Shown: piece by piece, positions 15,468 to 24,371 of the stretch
Layout of the letters: every line of letters starts with the position of its first letter
Numbering within the stretch: position 1 is the first letter of the stretch
Assembly: GCA_021156365.1 (NCBI GenBank)
Contig: JAJNDK010000004.1
Coordinates: forward strand, 1-64,000
DNA length: 64,000 nucleotides
DNA from: Bacteroidota bacterium
GTDB taxonomy: Bacteria; Bacteroidota; Bacteroidia; B-17B0; Aurantibacillaceae
Direction: 5' to 3'
Translations under genes and position numbers: made by a program
Notes under the pieces: generated by a model
Databases searched by the model: none
The model's input: the letters and a program-made list of their open reading frames with translations, nothing else
What the model was told of the DNA's origin: nothing

Positions 15468-16223
15468 TCAAAACTTAAAGCTCAGCCCGTTCTTCAGACT
15501 GTATACCAGGTTAGGAATTCCCAGGGGTTGACGCGTATCATAAAGCAGGTTGAATCCCGTTTTAAAATTGAGCCGCTTACCAATATATATTTCCAGTGCC
15601 GAATCATTTGCAATGCGATAGTCGTTGAAGTCAGCAAAATTGGGTTGGTAAAAAGTAGTGCTGGTAATATCCGCATTCTTGTTCAGGCTGATGGAAAAAG
15701 TAAGGTAGGAGCTGGAACGATGCGTATAGGTCGGTTTCAGCTGATCGATGATCTCTTCGTATTCGAACATATATAAAGTGGCGAGGTATAGCCGGAGGTT
15801 TTTATTTTTTACAAGCTTGAAACGGGGGCCGGTGCCTGAGAGGAAACGCAGGTCGAGCCGGAGGATCTTGTTGTATTGCACCTGCGTGAATGCCTCCCAG
15901 GTGAGAGGGGTTGCGATCTTGTAATTGTACCTGAAATGCTGATAGCCTGCATTCACAAAATCAGTAGTGCCCGCCTTGATGAAATTGACATCGTTCAGCA
16001 CGAGGAAACGATGCCGGTTATGCTGATACTGCACATGTACGTTGTTACCCACCTGCACGATCTGCTGGGTATTTCGTGTAAGTAAAAAATTAAAATCGAT
16101 CTTGCCCACCCATCCGTTCGTGTCGTTGAGAAAACGTTTGGACTCGATGTTGATGACCTGGGCCAGGGCTCCCTGTATACAAAGAATGAAAATAAAAGCA
16201 GTACGTATGGTCCTGGCAAACAT
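15468..16223 (-). CDS. DUF481-like outer-membrane protein
   Basis: This 251-aa protein starts at the ATG ending at 16223, which leads directly into a signal peptide (RTIRTAFIFILCIQGALAQ). An upstream in-frame start would put 34 cysteine-rich residues ahead of it. The mature protein has alternating aromatic and polar beta strands (WVGKIDFNFLLTRNTQ.., YNYKIATPLTWEAFTQVQYNKILRLDLRFLSGTGPRFKL..) and ends SLKNGLSFKF, as expected of an outer-membrane barrel. The pattern resembles the DUF481 (salt-induced outer-membrane protein) family. Its function is unknown. It converges on the response regulator with 24 bases between stops. Confidence 0.7.
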   Translation of the reverse strand: MFARTIRTAFIFILCIQGALAQVINIESKRFLNDTNGWVGKIDFNFLLTRNTQQIVQVGNNVHVQYQHNRHRFLVLNDVNFIKAGTTDFVNAGYQHFRYNYKIATPLTWEAFTQVQYNKILRLDLRFLSGTGPRFKLVKNKNLRLYLATLYMFEYEEIIDQLKPTYTHRSSSYLTFSISLNKNADITSTTFYQPNFADFNDYRIANDSALEIYIGKRLNFKTGFNLLYDTRQPLGIPNLVYSLKNGLSFKF

Positions 16224-16302
16224 GCCCGCAAAAATACAAATAAAGTTATTTGTCTGATCACAGGGAGAACAGGAACAAGAAACCCGAAATGCCAAATCGT
16301 TT

Positions 16303-17019
16303 TTACCACACGCCGAAATGCTCACGCAGCATAGCTTTTCCCCATTTCTCCTTTCCGAAATCTTTTTGGAGCTTGGTCTTCAATTCGCTGGTTTCGTACA
16401 CTTTGCCTTTCACCTTTTTGGGAACAAGCACTTCCTGCGACACATTTTCTACCTGCACCGATTTGGCAAAATAGATCACGCCGCCATCTTCGGTAGCAAG
16501 GCCAAGTATAGCGCCCGGCAATCCGTAAAAGCTTTCGGGTCCTACACTTGCTATCACCTCTTCGCAATACCAGGCGTAGAGCCGTGTACTGTCATTTACC
16601 TGCCAGATCGCCTTGCGGCAGCTGTACCCACAGATGTTGCGCTTGCTGTCGGTTATTTTCCAGCTACGTTTGTAGAGGCTGTCCTGCACATAAATGGTTT
16701 CGCCCCAAATAGATTTGATAGTGAAGCGTTTCCTGTCTTTGAAATTCTGGTACACCGTATTTTTGCTCGTAGCCCAGCTCATCATTTCCTTCAGGTCGCT
16801 GTCCTGCGGTTTGAATACTGCGAGGCTGTCGTTAAAATACAGCTCGAACATATCGGTCTTGTTCTTGTCCGTTTCTTTCAGCCAGTCCGTCACATTATCG
16901 TCCTTGAACTTTTTATACAGATTGGTCTTACGCTCGTACACGATTTTTCCCTGCCTGATCTGGGCCACAGCAGAGGTGCAGAAAAACACCAGCAACAATA
17001 TGCTAAAAATTACCTTCAT
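16303..17019 (-). CDS. GLPGLI family protein
   Basis: This 238-aa secreted protein has a signal peptide at 1-20 (..TSAVAQ) and the family signature at residues 166-174 (GLPGAILGL), followed by EDGGVIYFA. GLPGLI proteins are Bacteroidota-specific, of unknown biochemical role, and often lie next to outer-membrane beta-barrel genes. Here the ATG overlaps the end of the 909-aa barrel gene by 17 bases, so the two are translationally coupled and probably work together at the outer membrane. Length is normal for the family. Confidence 0.88.
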   Translation of the reverse strand: MKVIFSILLLVFFCTSAVAQIRQGKIVYERKTNLYKKFKDDNVTDWLKETDKNKTDMFELYFNDSLAVFKPQDSDLKEMMSWATSKNTVYQNFKDRKRFTIKSIWGETIYVQDSLYKRSWKITDSKRNICGYSCRKAIWQVNDSTRLYAWYCEEVIASVGPESFYGLPGAILGLATEDGGVIYFAKSVQVENVSQEVLVPKKVKGKVYETSELKTKLQKDFGKEKWGKAMLREHFGVW

Positions 17020-19732
17020 CTTCCTCCTTTTCTTTGTTACTGCTGAATTTATACAAAACCCTCAGCAGGAAATACCGTTTGATGATCGCTGTTTTGGTAT
17101 CGGTGATCACATTCGATTGTACCGTACGGTTGGTACTGATGTTCTGGTTAAGGAGATCAAATCCTTCCACTGTGATCACCAGGTTTTCTTTCTTTCCGAA
17201 TTTTTTTCCGAAGGATGCATTCCATATGACGTAATTCAGGTTGTAGCCATTCGCACGTTTGCTGTTGATGGTATAGGTCACATCCTGCCCGATCACAAAT
17301 TTTTTCGGTAATTGCCAGGTCAGCTCTGCACCCATTTCCTGCGTTGCATAAGGCCTGTTGGTTTCATTGTTGAGCGTCGAATTCGGAATATAATATTTGT
17401 AGCCATACCCGATCGTTGCATTTATTTTATCGGTATTGGCGCTTAGCTCCAGTGAAGCTTCCGTATTTATATTGGTGGTAATATTCTTTTGTCCGTTGAT
17501 ATAAGTAGTAGTGCTGTAATAACCGGCATTGGCGTTCGGGTTAATGGTCATTATTTTTTTGAAAAGTGGAATGCCCATGCCAAACCAGGCATCTACATTG
17601 GCATTGCCATTCACGTTCACGGCTTGCGAAACAGTGCGCCCTACACTGTCAAAAGAAGTGGAATTACTGAAATCGTTATTGGTGAATTTGGAATACACAC
17701 CCGACCAGAGATTAAGTCCCGTGATCGGCCGGAAGGAATTGTAATTGAACTCCACAATATGATCATAGGACGGCAGGAGATCCGGGTTACCGATCGTGAT
17801 ATAGTTGGGATTGGCATTGTTTGGTACCGGCTGCAGCTGGCCCATGGTAGGCAGGTTAGAGCCCGTGTAATAACCGATAAACAAGGTTTTGTTGTCGCTT
17901 TTCTTGTAACGATAGGTGATCGCAGGGAGAAAATTCACTACGTTCTGCCGGATGCTTGTTCCGGTGATCAGGTTATCATTGGTAGCAAGCACCTGTCGTA
18001 CACGGCCGGCCAGTGCAAAACGCGTTTTCTTTGTTTCATAGATAAATTTGGCTCCCGGCCGGAAGGTGTGACGCATGTTTTCAAAGCTGTTGCTAAAGAG
18101 CGAATCCTTCTGGCTGTATTCAGTATTCACAAAATTGAAGGCTTCTTTCTTTTGATCCCCACCGCTGTTCAGGTAGTCGAAGAGGAACTCGATCTTCAGT
18201 TTTTTGGTGATCGGTTCGGTCCAGGAGATCATAACATTGTTGTTGTAATTCAGGTTCCCGGTTTCCTTCTTTTGGTTGACATCCGTTACGGAAAGGCTGG
18301 TGTCGATGAGATTGATTGTTTTCACAAAGCCGTCTCCTTTCGTTGAGTTGAGATTGCCGTTGTAATTCAGCCAGAAGCTACGGTCCTTCTTTTTGAAATT
18401 CCGGCGGAAGTTTGCAGTCAGCCCACCGCCATACGAAACTGTTTTGTCGGAATTGTTGATATTGGTTTGACGCGTAAGCACATTGTCTTCCGAATAAAAA
18501 GTGTTGATCTCGTTATGCGATTGCCCGGTGGTAGAATAGGAAAATCTTGGTTTGAGATCCAGCGTGGTAAGCGAATCGATGTTGCTGTTGATGCCTAAGT
18601 TGAAACTATGACCTTTGCTGGCCGTCTGGTTGTATGAACTGTTACGTGTAGTATACGTGGTGTCGGTGAGAAAATACTGCTGGGTAGTTTCACTGCTTGT
18701 TTTTACATCACTCTGATTATAGGAATAATTACCGAGCAGTTTTGTTTTCTTGTTTATTTTGTCGGAATAGTAAGCTCCCGTTTTCAGTGTCTGAGGAATC
18801 CCACTCGTGGAATTGTTCATATAATACCAGGAGTTACCGTCATCTCCGGAATTGCGATTGAGCTCATTATCGAGACCGTATTTAAAAATGTCGTCCCAGT
18901 TGAAACTGGTTTTGGGCGTATTGCCGGCCAGTCCGAAAAGAGAGACCTTGCGTTTGTTGTTGAAGCGGTTGGCCAGGAATTCACCTTCGTAGAATTTCTG
19001 GAAATCGCTGGCCCCGGACACCTTTCCGAAATATCCTTTCTTTGCATCTTCCTTCAGCTTCAGGTTAAGTACTTTTATGGTCTCATCGCCTCCATCCGAA
19101 GGGTTCTCGTTTTTTTTGTCGTATACCTGCACCGACTCGATGCTGGTGGCATTCAGGTTGCGCGTGGCCATGGTAGGATCGGTCCCAAAAAACTCATCAC
19201 CGTCCACCAATACCTTATCCACTGTTTTACCCTGCGTGGTGATCTTGCCGTTTGCATCCACTTTCATTCCGGGCAGTCGTTTCAGCAGGTCTTCTACTGT
19301 AGCATTTGCTTTGACCTTAAACGAGTCGGCTGTATAGATGAGTGTATCGCCTTTGTAATAAACAGGATCTTTGAAACCGAGCACCGTTACTTCATTCAGC
19401 AATTGTGTCTTCGGTGGAAGTACCACCTTGCCAAAATCGAAAACATGGTTCTCCGGGCTGCCGGTCACAATATAAAATGCTTCGGCAAACGCCGGATGTG
19501 AAATAATAACCTGGTAGGTGTCGAGTGGAAGATCTTTCAGGGAAAAGAGCCCTGTTTCGTTGCTACGGGTAAAATCAACCAGAACGGAATCGGAGAGGCG
19601 CACTGCCATAGCCACTGCATTTGGCAAAGGATTGGTAGCGCTGGTATCCCGCACGGTTCCACCGATCTGCATGCGCTGCGCATACGTGGAAGAAAAGGTA
19701 AATACAGCTATCAGCAGTAAGAGTTTGCGCAT
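17003..19732 (-). CDS. outer-membrane beta-barrel protein with carboxypeptidase-regulatory-like domain (TonB-receptor-like)
   Basis: This 909-aa protein has a signal peptide at 1-18 (..SSTYAQ) and a carboxypeptidase-regulatory-like domain at about 20-105 (GGTVRDTSATNPLPNAVAMAV..). A plug-like domain lies at about 115-220 (TVEDLLKRLPGMKVDANGKITTQGKTVDKVLVDGDEFFG), followed by a long barrel of roughly 680 residues. The plug is typical of the Bacteroidota outer-membrane beta-barrel family related to TonB-dependent receptors. The charged tail SSNKEKEEDEGNF follows the last strand. Substrate is unknown. It is coupled to the downstream GLPGLI gene. Confidence 0.87.
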   Translation of the reverse strand: MRKLLLLIAVFTFSSTYAQRMQIGGTVRDTSATNPLPNAVAMAVRLSDSVLVDFTRSNETGLFSLKDLPLDTYQVIISHPAFAEAFYIVTGSPENHVFDFGKVVLPPKTQLLNEVTVLGFKDPVYYKGDTLIYTADSFKVKANATVEDLLKRLPGMKVDANGKITTQGKTVDKVLVDGDEFFGTDPTMATRNLNATSIESVQVYDKKNENPSDGGDETIKVLNLKLKEDAKKGYFGKVSGASDFQKFYEGEFLANRFNNKRKVSLFGLAGNTPKTSFNWDDIFKYGLDNELNRNSGDDGNSWYYMNNSTSGIPQTLKTGAYYSDKINKKTKLLGNYSYNQSDVKTSSETTQQYFLTDTTYTTRNSSYNQTASKGHSFNLGINSNIDSLTTLDLKPRFSYSTTGQSHNEINTFYSEDNVLTRQTNINNSDKTVSYGGGLTANFRRNFKKKDRSFWLNYNGNLNSTKGDGFVKTINLIDTSLSVTDVNQKKETGNLNYNNNVMISWTEPITKKLKIEFLFDYLNSGGDQKKEAFNFVNTEYSQKDSLFSNSFENMRHTFRPGAKFIYETKKTRFALAGRVRQVLATNDNLITGTSIRQNVVNFLPAITYRYKKSDNKTLFIGYYTGSNLPTMGQLQPVPNNANPNYITIGNPDLLPSYDHIVEFNYNSFRPITGLNLWSGVYSKFTNNDFSNSTSFDSVGRTVSQAVNVNGNANVDAWFGMGIPLFKKIMTINPNANAGYYSTTTYINGQKNITTNINTEASLELSANTDKINATIGYGYKYYIPNSTLNNETNRPYATQEMGAELTWQLPKKFVIGQDVTYTINSKRANGYNLNYVIWNASFGKKFGKKENLVITVEGFDLLNQNISTNRTVQSNVITDTKTAIIKRYFLLRVLYKFSSNKEKEEDEGNF

Positions 19733-19937
19733 TCGTTAGTTTAATAACGGTTTCCTGCGCAAAAGTACAGTGATAGAGCTAAATAATTTTTACCGGCTAT
19801 GTAGTAATCCGTTAAAAAAACAAAAGGCGGTCCTATTTAGAATTCTTCTTATTAGTCGCTTTGTAGATTCAGGCAGGGCCGAACTCAAAGACAAACGATG
19901 CCTTTCAACTGCCCAACTGCAATAACAAACTGTTTTC

Positions 19938-20561
19938 TCAGTCAGCGAAGCCCCACTTGAATTGTTTAGGGACGGCATAGAATATCGACCGGAAACGCAC
20001 CGGATCCGTAGGTCTGCCGTTGATGGAAATATCGAGTACCAGCACACCATCTTTGTAGGAAACGATCTTCAGGTATTCATTGCTGCCAAATACTACCGAT
20101 TGAATAAAGGAAATTCCTTTTACCACTTTGATGGATTGATAAACGGAGCAGTTGCCTTTGGTGAAGCTGGTAGTGGTAATGTTGGATGGGTCTGTCTTGA
20201 ACCGGTTGAGGGAGAAATCGGCCCTCGTGTTATCGGCCAGGAGGCGGAAGCAATGGAACTGGTACTGGCTTTCCTTTTCATTGGCAAACAATGCCGGTGC
20301 GAAATTGTCCCAATATTCTTTGTCGGTGGTGCTGTATTGTCCTATTGCATACCAATCGTATTTTCTGAGTGTATCCAAAATAGAAGCGCTTACCGGCCCC
20401 GGCTTCATTGCCAGTAATATTTTCTGAGCAGGGGTTTTTCCTGTGCACATTTTTTTCACCTGCTCGTAATAGGCATCGCCGGGTTGATCGGTGATCTTTA
20501 TTTGGGCAGACAAGGATATTGCCAGGGGGAGAAGCAGGAATACGATAAGCGCTTTTTTCAT
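19938..20561 (-). CDS. exported protein of unknown function
   Basis: This 207-aa protein has a clear signal peptide at about 1-19 (KKALIVFLLLPLAISLSAQ). The mature part has no family I recognise: a helical N-terminal section (DAYYEQVKKMCTGKTPAQKILLAMK) and a beta-rich remainder ending KQFKWGFAD. It is last of four leftward genes for exported proteins and lipoproteins (23293 to 19938) with short gaps, 17 bases from the preceding one, suggesting an operon. The ~200 bases beyond its stop show nothing definite. Confidence 0.65.
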   Translation of the reverse strand: MKKALIVFLLLPLAISLSAQIKITDQPGDAYYEQVKKMCTGKTPAQKILLAMKPGPVSASILDTLRKYDWYAIGQYSTTDKEYWDNFAPALFANEKESQYQFHCFRLLADNTRADFSLNRFKTDPSNITTTSFTKGNCSVYQSIKVVKGISFIQSVVFGSNEYLKIVSYKDGVLVLDISINGRPTDPVRFRSIFYAVPKQFKWGFAD

Positions 20562-20578
20562 ATCAGGTTTTTGTCAGG

Positions 20579-21208
20579 TTATTTCTTTTCTACTTTAAAT
20601 GATCCGTTCAATCGTACAGTCCCGATCGTGGCGTTATCCGGTTTTTCAACGGCTAATGCAAATGTACCACAAACATCGTTTTTATCGGCATAGCTGATCG
20701 TCACAGTGCCCGGCTCCGGCATTCCAGAACTCCAGTTGAACCACACGATTCCCTGTGCAGTGATCAGGTTCACTTTCGAATAGAGGTCGGACTTATATTC
20801 GAGGTACGGATAATTTCCTGCTTCGATTTTCTTTCCCTTCTTTGCATACAGGTATATCTTCACTTCCATCTGCTCGTTTGTTCTTCCCGCAATGATCTCT
20901 TCTTCGGTGTAGTTGCAGATGCTCAGCTCGGCAGTGGAGTCTGTCAGCATTTTCCAGCTGGATTGTTTTACGGTAAAATCCGGGCTTTTGAAAGCTACCG
21001 GCTCTTTCGTTCCGTATTTGTAGTTCTCTACCAGCACGCCGAATTTTGTATCGCTGGTGCATACTTTCGAAAATTCAGGTCCGCTGCTTTCTTCCGTTTT
21101 TGCATCGGTTCCTTCTGTTGATCCTGCTTCTGCTTTATTTCCGCAGGCCGTGAAGATCAATCCTGCAGCTGCCATTAGCACTGCTACACTTAAACTTGTT
21201 TTTTTCAT
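20579..21208 (-). CDS. lipoprotein of unknown function
   Basis: This 209-aa protein begins with a lipoprotein signal (hydrophobic about 6-20, lipobox F-T-A-C near residues 19-22), followed by a flexible stretch rich in Glu, Gly, Ala, Lys and Thr (GNKAEAGSTEGTDAKTEESSG). The folded part is about 160 aa and probably beta-rich. It includes CNYTEEEIIAGRTNEQMEVKIY and ends GTVRLNGSFKVEKK. No named family is recognised. The same CGNK..EG start occurs in the lipoprotein at 24372-25031, but the rest differs. Confidence 0.68.
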   Translation of the reverse strand: MKKTSLSVAVLMAAAGLIFTACGNKAEAGSTEGTDAKTEESSGPEFSKVCTSDTKFGVLVENYKYGTKEPVAFKSPDFTVKQSSWKMLTDSTAELSICNYTEEEIIAGRTNEQMEVKIYLYAKKGKKIEAGNYPYLEYKSDLYSKVNLITAQGIVWFNWSSGMPEPGTVTISYADKNDVCGTFALAVEKPDNATIGTVRLNGSFKVEKK

Positions 21209-21244
21209 TTTGGTTTTTGGTTTTTGGTTTTAAATATGGATCTT

Positions 21245-21262
21245 TCCCGATAGCTACCGGGA
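21245..21262. repeat. palindrome at the end of a coding sequence
   Basis: TCCCGATAGCTACCGGGA is the same 18-bp palindrome as at 9431 and 24971 with one mismatch. On the minus strand it supplies the final Ser-Arg codons and the TAG stop (21254-21256) of the 162-aa lipoprotein gene. Confidence 0.7.
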
Positions 21263-21742
21263 GGTTTTCAGATATCTCAGTCCGTTTTTGTTCTTTTGAA
21301 GATCAGTCAGCGTCATCACACTATCGTTCATGCCCGTCACGAGGTATTTCATCAGCAAAGAGGGATAACCTCCGAAGTCGAAGACAAGCGTGTCCCTGCT
21401 GATATAATACTGCACCATCTGGTTGGAGTTCCGGTAATCATAATTGAGGTATACCCAGTTATCCGCTTTCTTCAGCTTAAAGCTCAGATAAAAATCTTCC
21501 GACGTGCTTCCTTCCGGCAATGAATCGGTGTCGATCATCCAGAGCTTCTCATTGTCTCCGGTAAACAGCATTGAATCGAGTGTGGCGGGAGCCGGCTTAT
21601 ACCGGGCCGCTGCGATCTCCGCGTCTATTTTTGCCAGTTTTTCTTCCGAAGACTCGCCACAGGAATAAAGCAGCGAAACCGAAAGCAAGACCAATACGAC
21701 TGATTTGATCGGGTTGTTTATATGGTTTGTTCTATACTTCAT
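21254..21742 (-). CDS. lipoprotein of unknown function
   Basis: This 162-aa protein has a longer-than-usual positively charged N-terminus (MKYRTNHINNPIKS), a hydrophobic stretch and the lipobox L-Y-S-C near residues 25-28, so it is predicted to be lipid-anchored. The mature part starts with a helical segment (EEKLAKIDAEIAAARYK) and continues beta-rich (FYLSFKLKKADNWVYLNYDYRN). No family is recognised. The last two codons and stop lie within the recurrent palindrome, so the original C-terminus may have been altered by the insertion. It follows the Tudor-domain gene by 12 bases. Confidence 0.65.
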   Translation of the reverse strand: MKYRTNHINNPIKSVVLVLLSVSLLYSCGESSEEKLAKIDAEIAAARYKPAPATLDSMLFTGDNEKLWMIDTDSLPEGSTSEDFYLSFKLKKADNWVYLNYDYRNSNQMVQYYISRDTLVFDFGGYPSLLMKYLVTGMNDSVMTLTDLQKNKNGLRYLKTSR

Positions 21743-21754
21743 TTGAAAAACTTT

Positions 21755-23293
21755 TTATTGTGTATTTACCAATCCCCAGAAATAAAAACCATTGGCTGTT
21801 AAATAAGCCGGGCCATAATTTCCACCGCCTTTATAATCTTTATCGATGGTACAGCTGTAGGCTACCAAATAAGGCACTCCTGTTACTTTTGCCAAAACTA
21901 CCAGGCCCAGTCCTTTGCCTAAATTTTTGGGTGGCGACCAGTTATTGTCATAAGAGATCACATACTCCGTTGTACAACCCACATAAACAGGGGTCGCTCC
22001 GGGGCAGTCTGTTTTAAAGGCCGACAAGGCTTCGGCCTCTGCTTCTTTGTCATGGTATTTCGCGATGGTTTTATAATTTGCCAATGAATACTGCCCGATC
22101 ATTTCTTCCGTGATCTTTTTTGTTTCGGCATTTTGTTTTATCTGTTCCGCAAAAACTTCTTCGTCTTTGAATTCGATCCCCGCTGCTTTATAGGCTGGTT
22201 CATACTCTTTTTTGATATTCTCTTTCATTTTGCTAAATGTTCCCGGGAGGTATGCATATTCCAGATACGTTCTGCACAATAAGGTACCTCTGATCGCATC
22301 ATACGTTTTGAGTGCTTTAGCTTCCCCTTCATAAGTCCACACTCCTTTTAATTTACGACCGATATCATACGCAAGTGCTCTTTTTGCCAGTTCTTTTCTT
22401 TCTTCATATACCTCCCGGTATAATCCGGGTTGTTGTGTATAATGTGTACTAAAGCGGTTGACATGTTTTGCTGATTTGGCATTCGGGTATTTTTCCTTCA
22501 TCACTTTTTCCAATTGCTCCAGCGTTTTCATTGTTGCCGGTAACAGCGTCGCATTAAATCCCGGAGCCGTACTCGGAGCCTTATCGAGGTAATAACACAG
22601 CTGTCCAACTGCGTCACCGGCAAACTCCACATCCTTATACCATTGCTTGTACAGATCTCCTTCCACTGTGCCAATTGCATCTTCCGCTTCCTGTTTTGCT
22701 TTGGCTTCATCGTCTTTCTTTTTTTGTTCGGCTATCTTTTCGCGCCCGATATTTGCATTTGGTTTGTCCGTCGGCTTTATGTCTTTGGGATACACGTATT
22801 CATACAGGGTTCCGTATTTTACCTGGTAACGGCCTGCCGCACTTATTTCAGAAACAACTTCTCCTTCCACCCAGGTGTCCCTGTATAAAAAATCAACAAT
22901 GTCTCCTTTGTTATAAGTACCGGCGGCAGCGGTCGGAGTTTTAGCAGTATTGTTTGCCGACGCAGCTGAAGTATTTCCACCAACTGCTTTCAGTCTTGAA
23001 GTTCCCACCCAGGTATCATACTTCGGATCGTATCCGTCATAGTGGATCTTGTACTGATCGCCTTTTACTTCCATAATATAGCCGGGGTACCATTTTCCGT
23101 TCTCTTCAATGGATACTTTATCATTCACAGTATAGCTGCCCGAAGCACCGGAGCTACTGTTGGAAGAATTGGAGCTTTTGTTCGACTTATTATCGTTCCC
23201 ACCGATATTCGGTACTTTTATTTTTAACTGCGCCAGGGCAGAAAACGCGGTGAGGCTGAGTGTAAGGACCGCAATGTATAGTACTGCTTTCAT
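21755..23293 (-). CDS. secreted protein with two Tudor/agenet-like domains
   Basis: This 512-aa protein has a signal peptide at 1-21 (..SALAQ). A Ser/Asn-rich linker leads to a first SH3-like Tudor/agenet-type domain at about 52-87 (YTVNDKVSIEENGKWYPGYIMEVKGDQYKIHYDGYD..WV). A second is at about 120-155 (YNKGDIVDFLYRDTWVEGEVVSEI..YQVKYG). A Lys/Glu/Ala-rich helical stretch follows near 175-195, then an alpha-rich region of about 250 residues and a compact C-terminal part (CPGATPVYVGCTTEYVISYDNNWSPPKNLGKGLGLVVL). In eukaryotes such domains bind methylated proteins or nucleic acid. In an exported bacterial protein they more likely bind peptides or glycans. It heads the leftward run of exported-protein genes. 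Confidence 0.7.
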   Translation of the reverse strand: MKAVLYIAVLTLSLTAFSALAQLKIKVPNIGGNDNKSNKSSNSSNSSSGASGSYTVNDKVSIEENGKWYPGYIMEVKGDQYKIHYDGYDPKYDTWVGTSRLKAVGGNTSAASANNTAKTPTAAAGTYNKGDIVDFLYRDTWVEGEVVSEISAAGRYQVKYGTLYEYVYPKDIKPTDKPNANIGREKIAEQKKKDDEAKAKQEAEDAIGTVEGDLYKQWYKDVEFAGDAVGQLCYYLDKAPSTAPGFNATLLPATMKTLEQLEKVMKEKYPNAKSAKHVNRFSTHYTQQPGLYREVYEERKELAKRALAYDIGRKLKGVWTYEGEAKALKTYDAIRGTLLCRTYLEYAYLPGTFSKMKENIKKEYEPAYKAAGIEFKDEEVFAEQIKQNAETKKITEEMIGQYSLANYKTIAKYHDKEAEAEALSAFKTDCPGATPVYVGCTTEYVISYDNNWSPPKNLGKGLGLVVLAKVTGVPYLVAYSCTIDKDYKGGGNYGPAYLTANGFYFWGLVNTQ

Positions 23294-23507
23294 GCTATTG
23301 ATTTTACAGCTAAAGTATGTGTATGCCTATGAACCGACAGAGTTGATTAACCTAACCTCGTTTTCAGGGTGTGAAACCGGGTTTTTGAGGAAGAAGTGTT
23401 TTCCGTTCGTTCCCTGAAACCTGCTTTTTGTTCCCCGGTAGGCCTGATAGGTTAATCGCGGTGGCAGATGAGTGGAATAAATGTACTTTTACTTTATATT
23501 TAACCTC

Positions 23508-24254
23508 ATGATCAAAGCCGTACTAATAGATGATGAAAGCGATTGCCGGATTACGCTGACAGAGCTGATAAGTTTATTGTGTCCACAGATCCAATTACTT
23601 GGAGAAGCATCCAATGTGGAAGACGGCATAGAGCTGATCAAAGCCAAAAAACCCGACCTGGTGTTCCTGGATGTGGAACTGCGGAACAGGTATGGGTTCA
23701 ATGTATTAGAGGCGTTTTCCGAACCGACATTCGAAGTGATCTTTACTACAGCTCATGAAAAATATGCGTTGAAGGCCATTAAAACATCCTGTATCGAATA
23801 CCTGCTGAAGCCGGTTGATCCCAATGAGCTGGCAGTTGCCGTGGATAAATACGAAAAGCAAAGAAAACTCTCCGTCAACCACAAAAAATTCGAGATCCTG
23901 TTGGAGAATCTCGGGAACTCTTCGCAGACACTCAACAAAATTGCGGTCCCGACTTCCGATGGCTATTTTTTTATCAATACTGCAGACATCCTGTATTTCG
24001 AAGGAGACGGGAAATATACGAACATGTTCACCAGCAAGGGTGACAAAGTGATCTCTTCCAAAAATTTAGGTGAGTTTGAGGAGCTGCTGAGCGGACAGAA
24101 TTTTTTTCGTTGCCACAAGTCCTGGCTCATCAACCTCAACTATATAAAGAAATACCTGCGTGGAGATGCTCAGGTGATCATGAGCAATGATGCGCTCATT
24201 GATGTTTCGGTACGAAAGAAAGATGAGTTCCTGCGGTTTTTTGATAAGGGTTAA
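23508..24254 (+). CDS. LytTR-family response regulator
   Basis: This 248-aa protein has a receiver domain at about 2-120, with acidic D8/D9-E10, phosphoacceptor D55 (LVFLDVE), Thr in FTTAHEKYAL and the conserved lysine in CIEYLLKPVD. A LytTR DNA-binding domain lies at about 145-245 (IAVPTSDGYFFINTADILYFEGDGKYTNMF.., FFRCHKSWLINLNYI..). The ATG at 23508 is preferred over one nine codons upstream because MIKAVLIDDE is the usual opening. It is transcribed away from the Tudor-domain gene, and no cognate kinase is nearby. LytTR regulators often pair with a membrane LytS-type kinase encoded elsewhere. Confidence 0.92.
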   Translation: MIKAVLIDDESDCRITLTELISLLCPQIQLLGEASNVEDGIELIKAKKPDLVFLDVELRNRYGFNVLEAFSEPTFEVIFTTAHEKYALKAIKTSCIEYLLKPVDPNELAVAVDKYEKQRKLSVNHKKFEILLENLGNSSQTLNKIAVPTSDGYFFINTADILYFEGDGKYTNMFTSKGDKVISSKNLGEFEELLSGQNFFRCHKSWLINLNYIKKYLRGDAQVIMSNDALIDVSVRKKDEFLRFFDKG

Positions 24255-24263
24255 CCCTAAGTT

Positions 24264-24292
24264 TTCGCGCAGAGACGCCAAGAGCGCAGAGA
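24264..24292. repeat. cgcagag-type intergenic repeat
   Basis: The stretch cgcgcagagacgccaagagcgcagag directly follows the LytTR gene. It resembles the short direct repeat (cgcaaagacgc..aagaacgcaaag) seen between genes in many environmental genomes. Two half-units (cgcagagacgc, agcgcagag) are visible. A related string occurs at 9411-9430. Confidence 0.4.
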
Positions 24293-24322
24293 TCCCAAGT
24301 CATTGCATTTGTTGGAAATAAA

Positions 24323-24349
24323 AAAGGCGGCCATTTGATAGCCGCCTTT
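24323..24349. terminator. bidirectional intrinsic terminator
   Basis: AAAGGCGGC and GCCGCCTTT form a perfect 9-bp stem around a 9-base loop, with an A-run on the left and T residues in the right arm. It lies between the convergent LytTR gene (stop 24254) and lipoprotein gene (stop 24372), so it can end both transcripts. Confidence 0.85.
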
Positions 24350-24371
24350 CTAATTAAGATCAATAGGTGTT

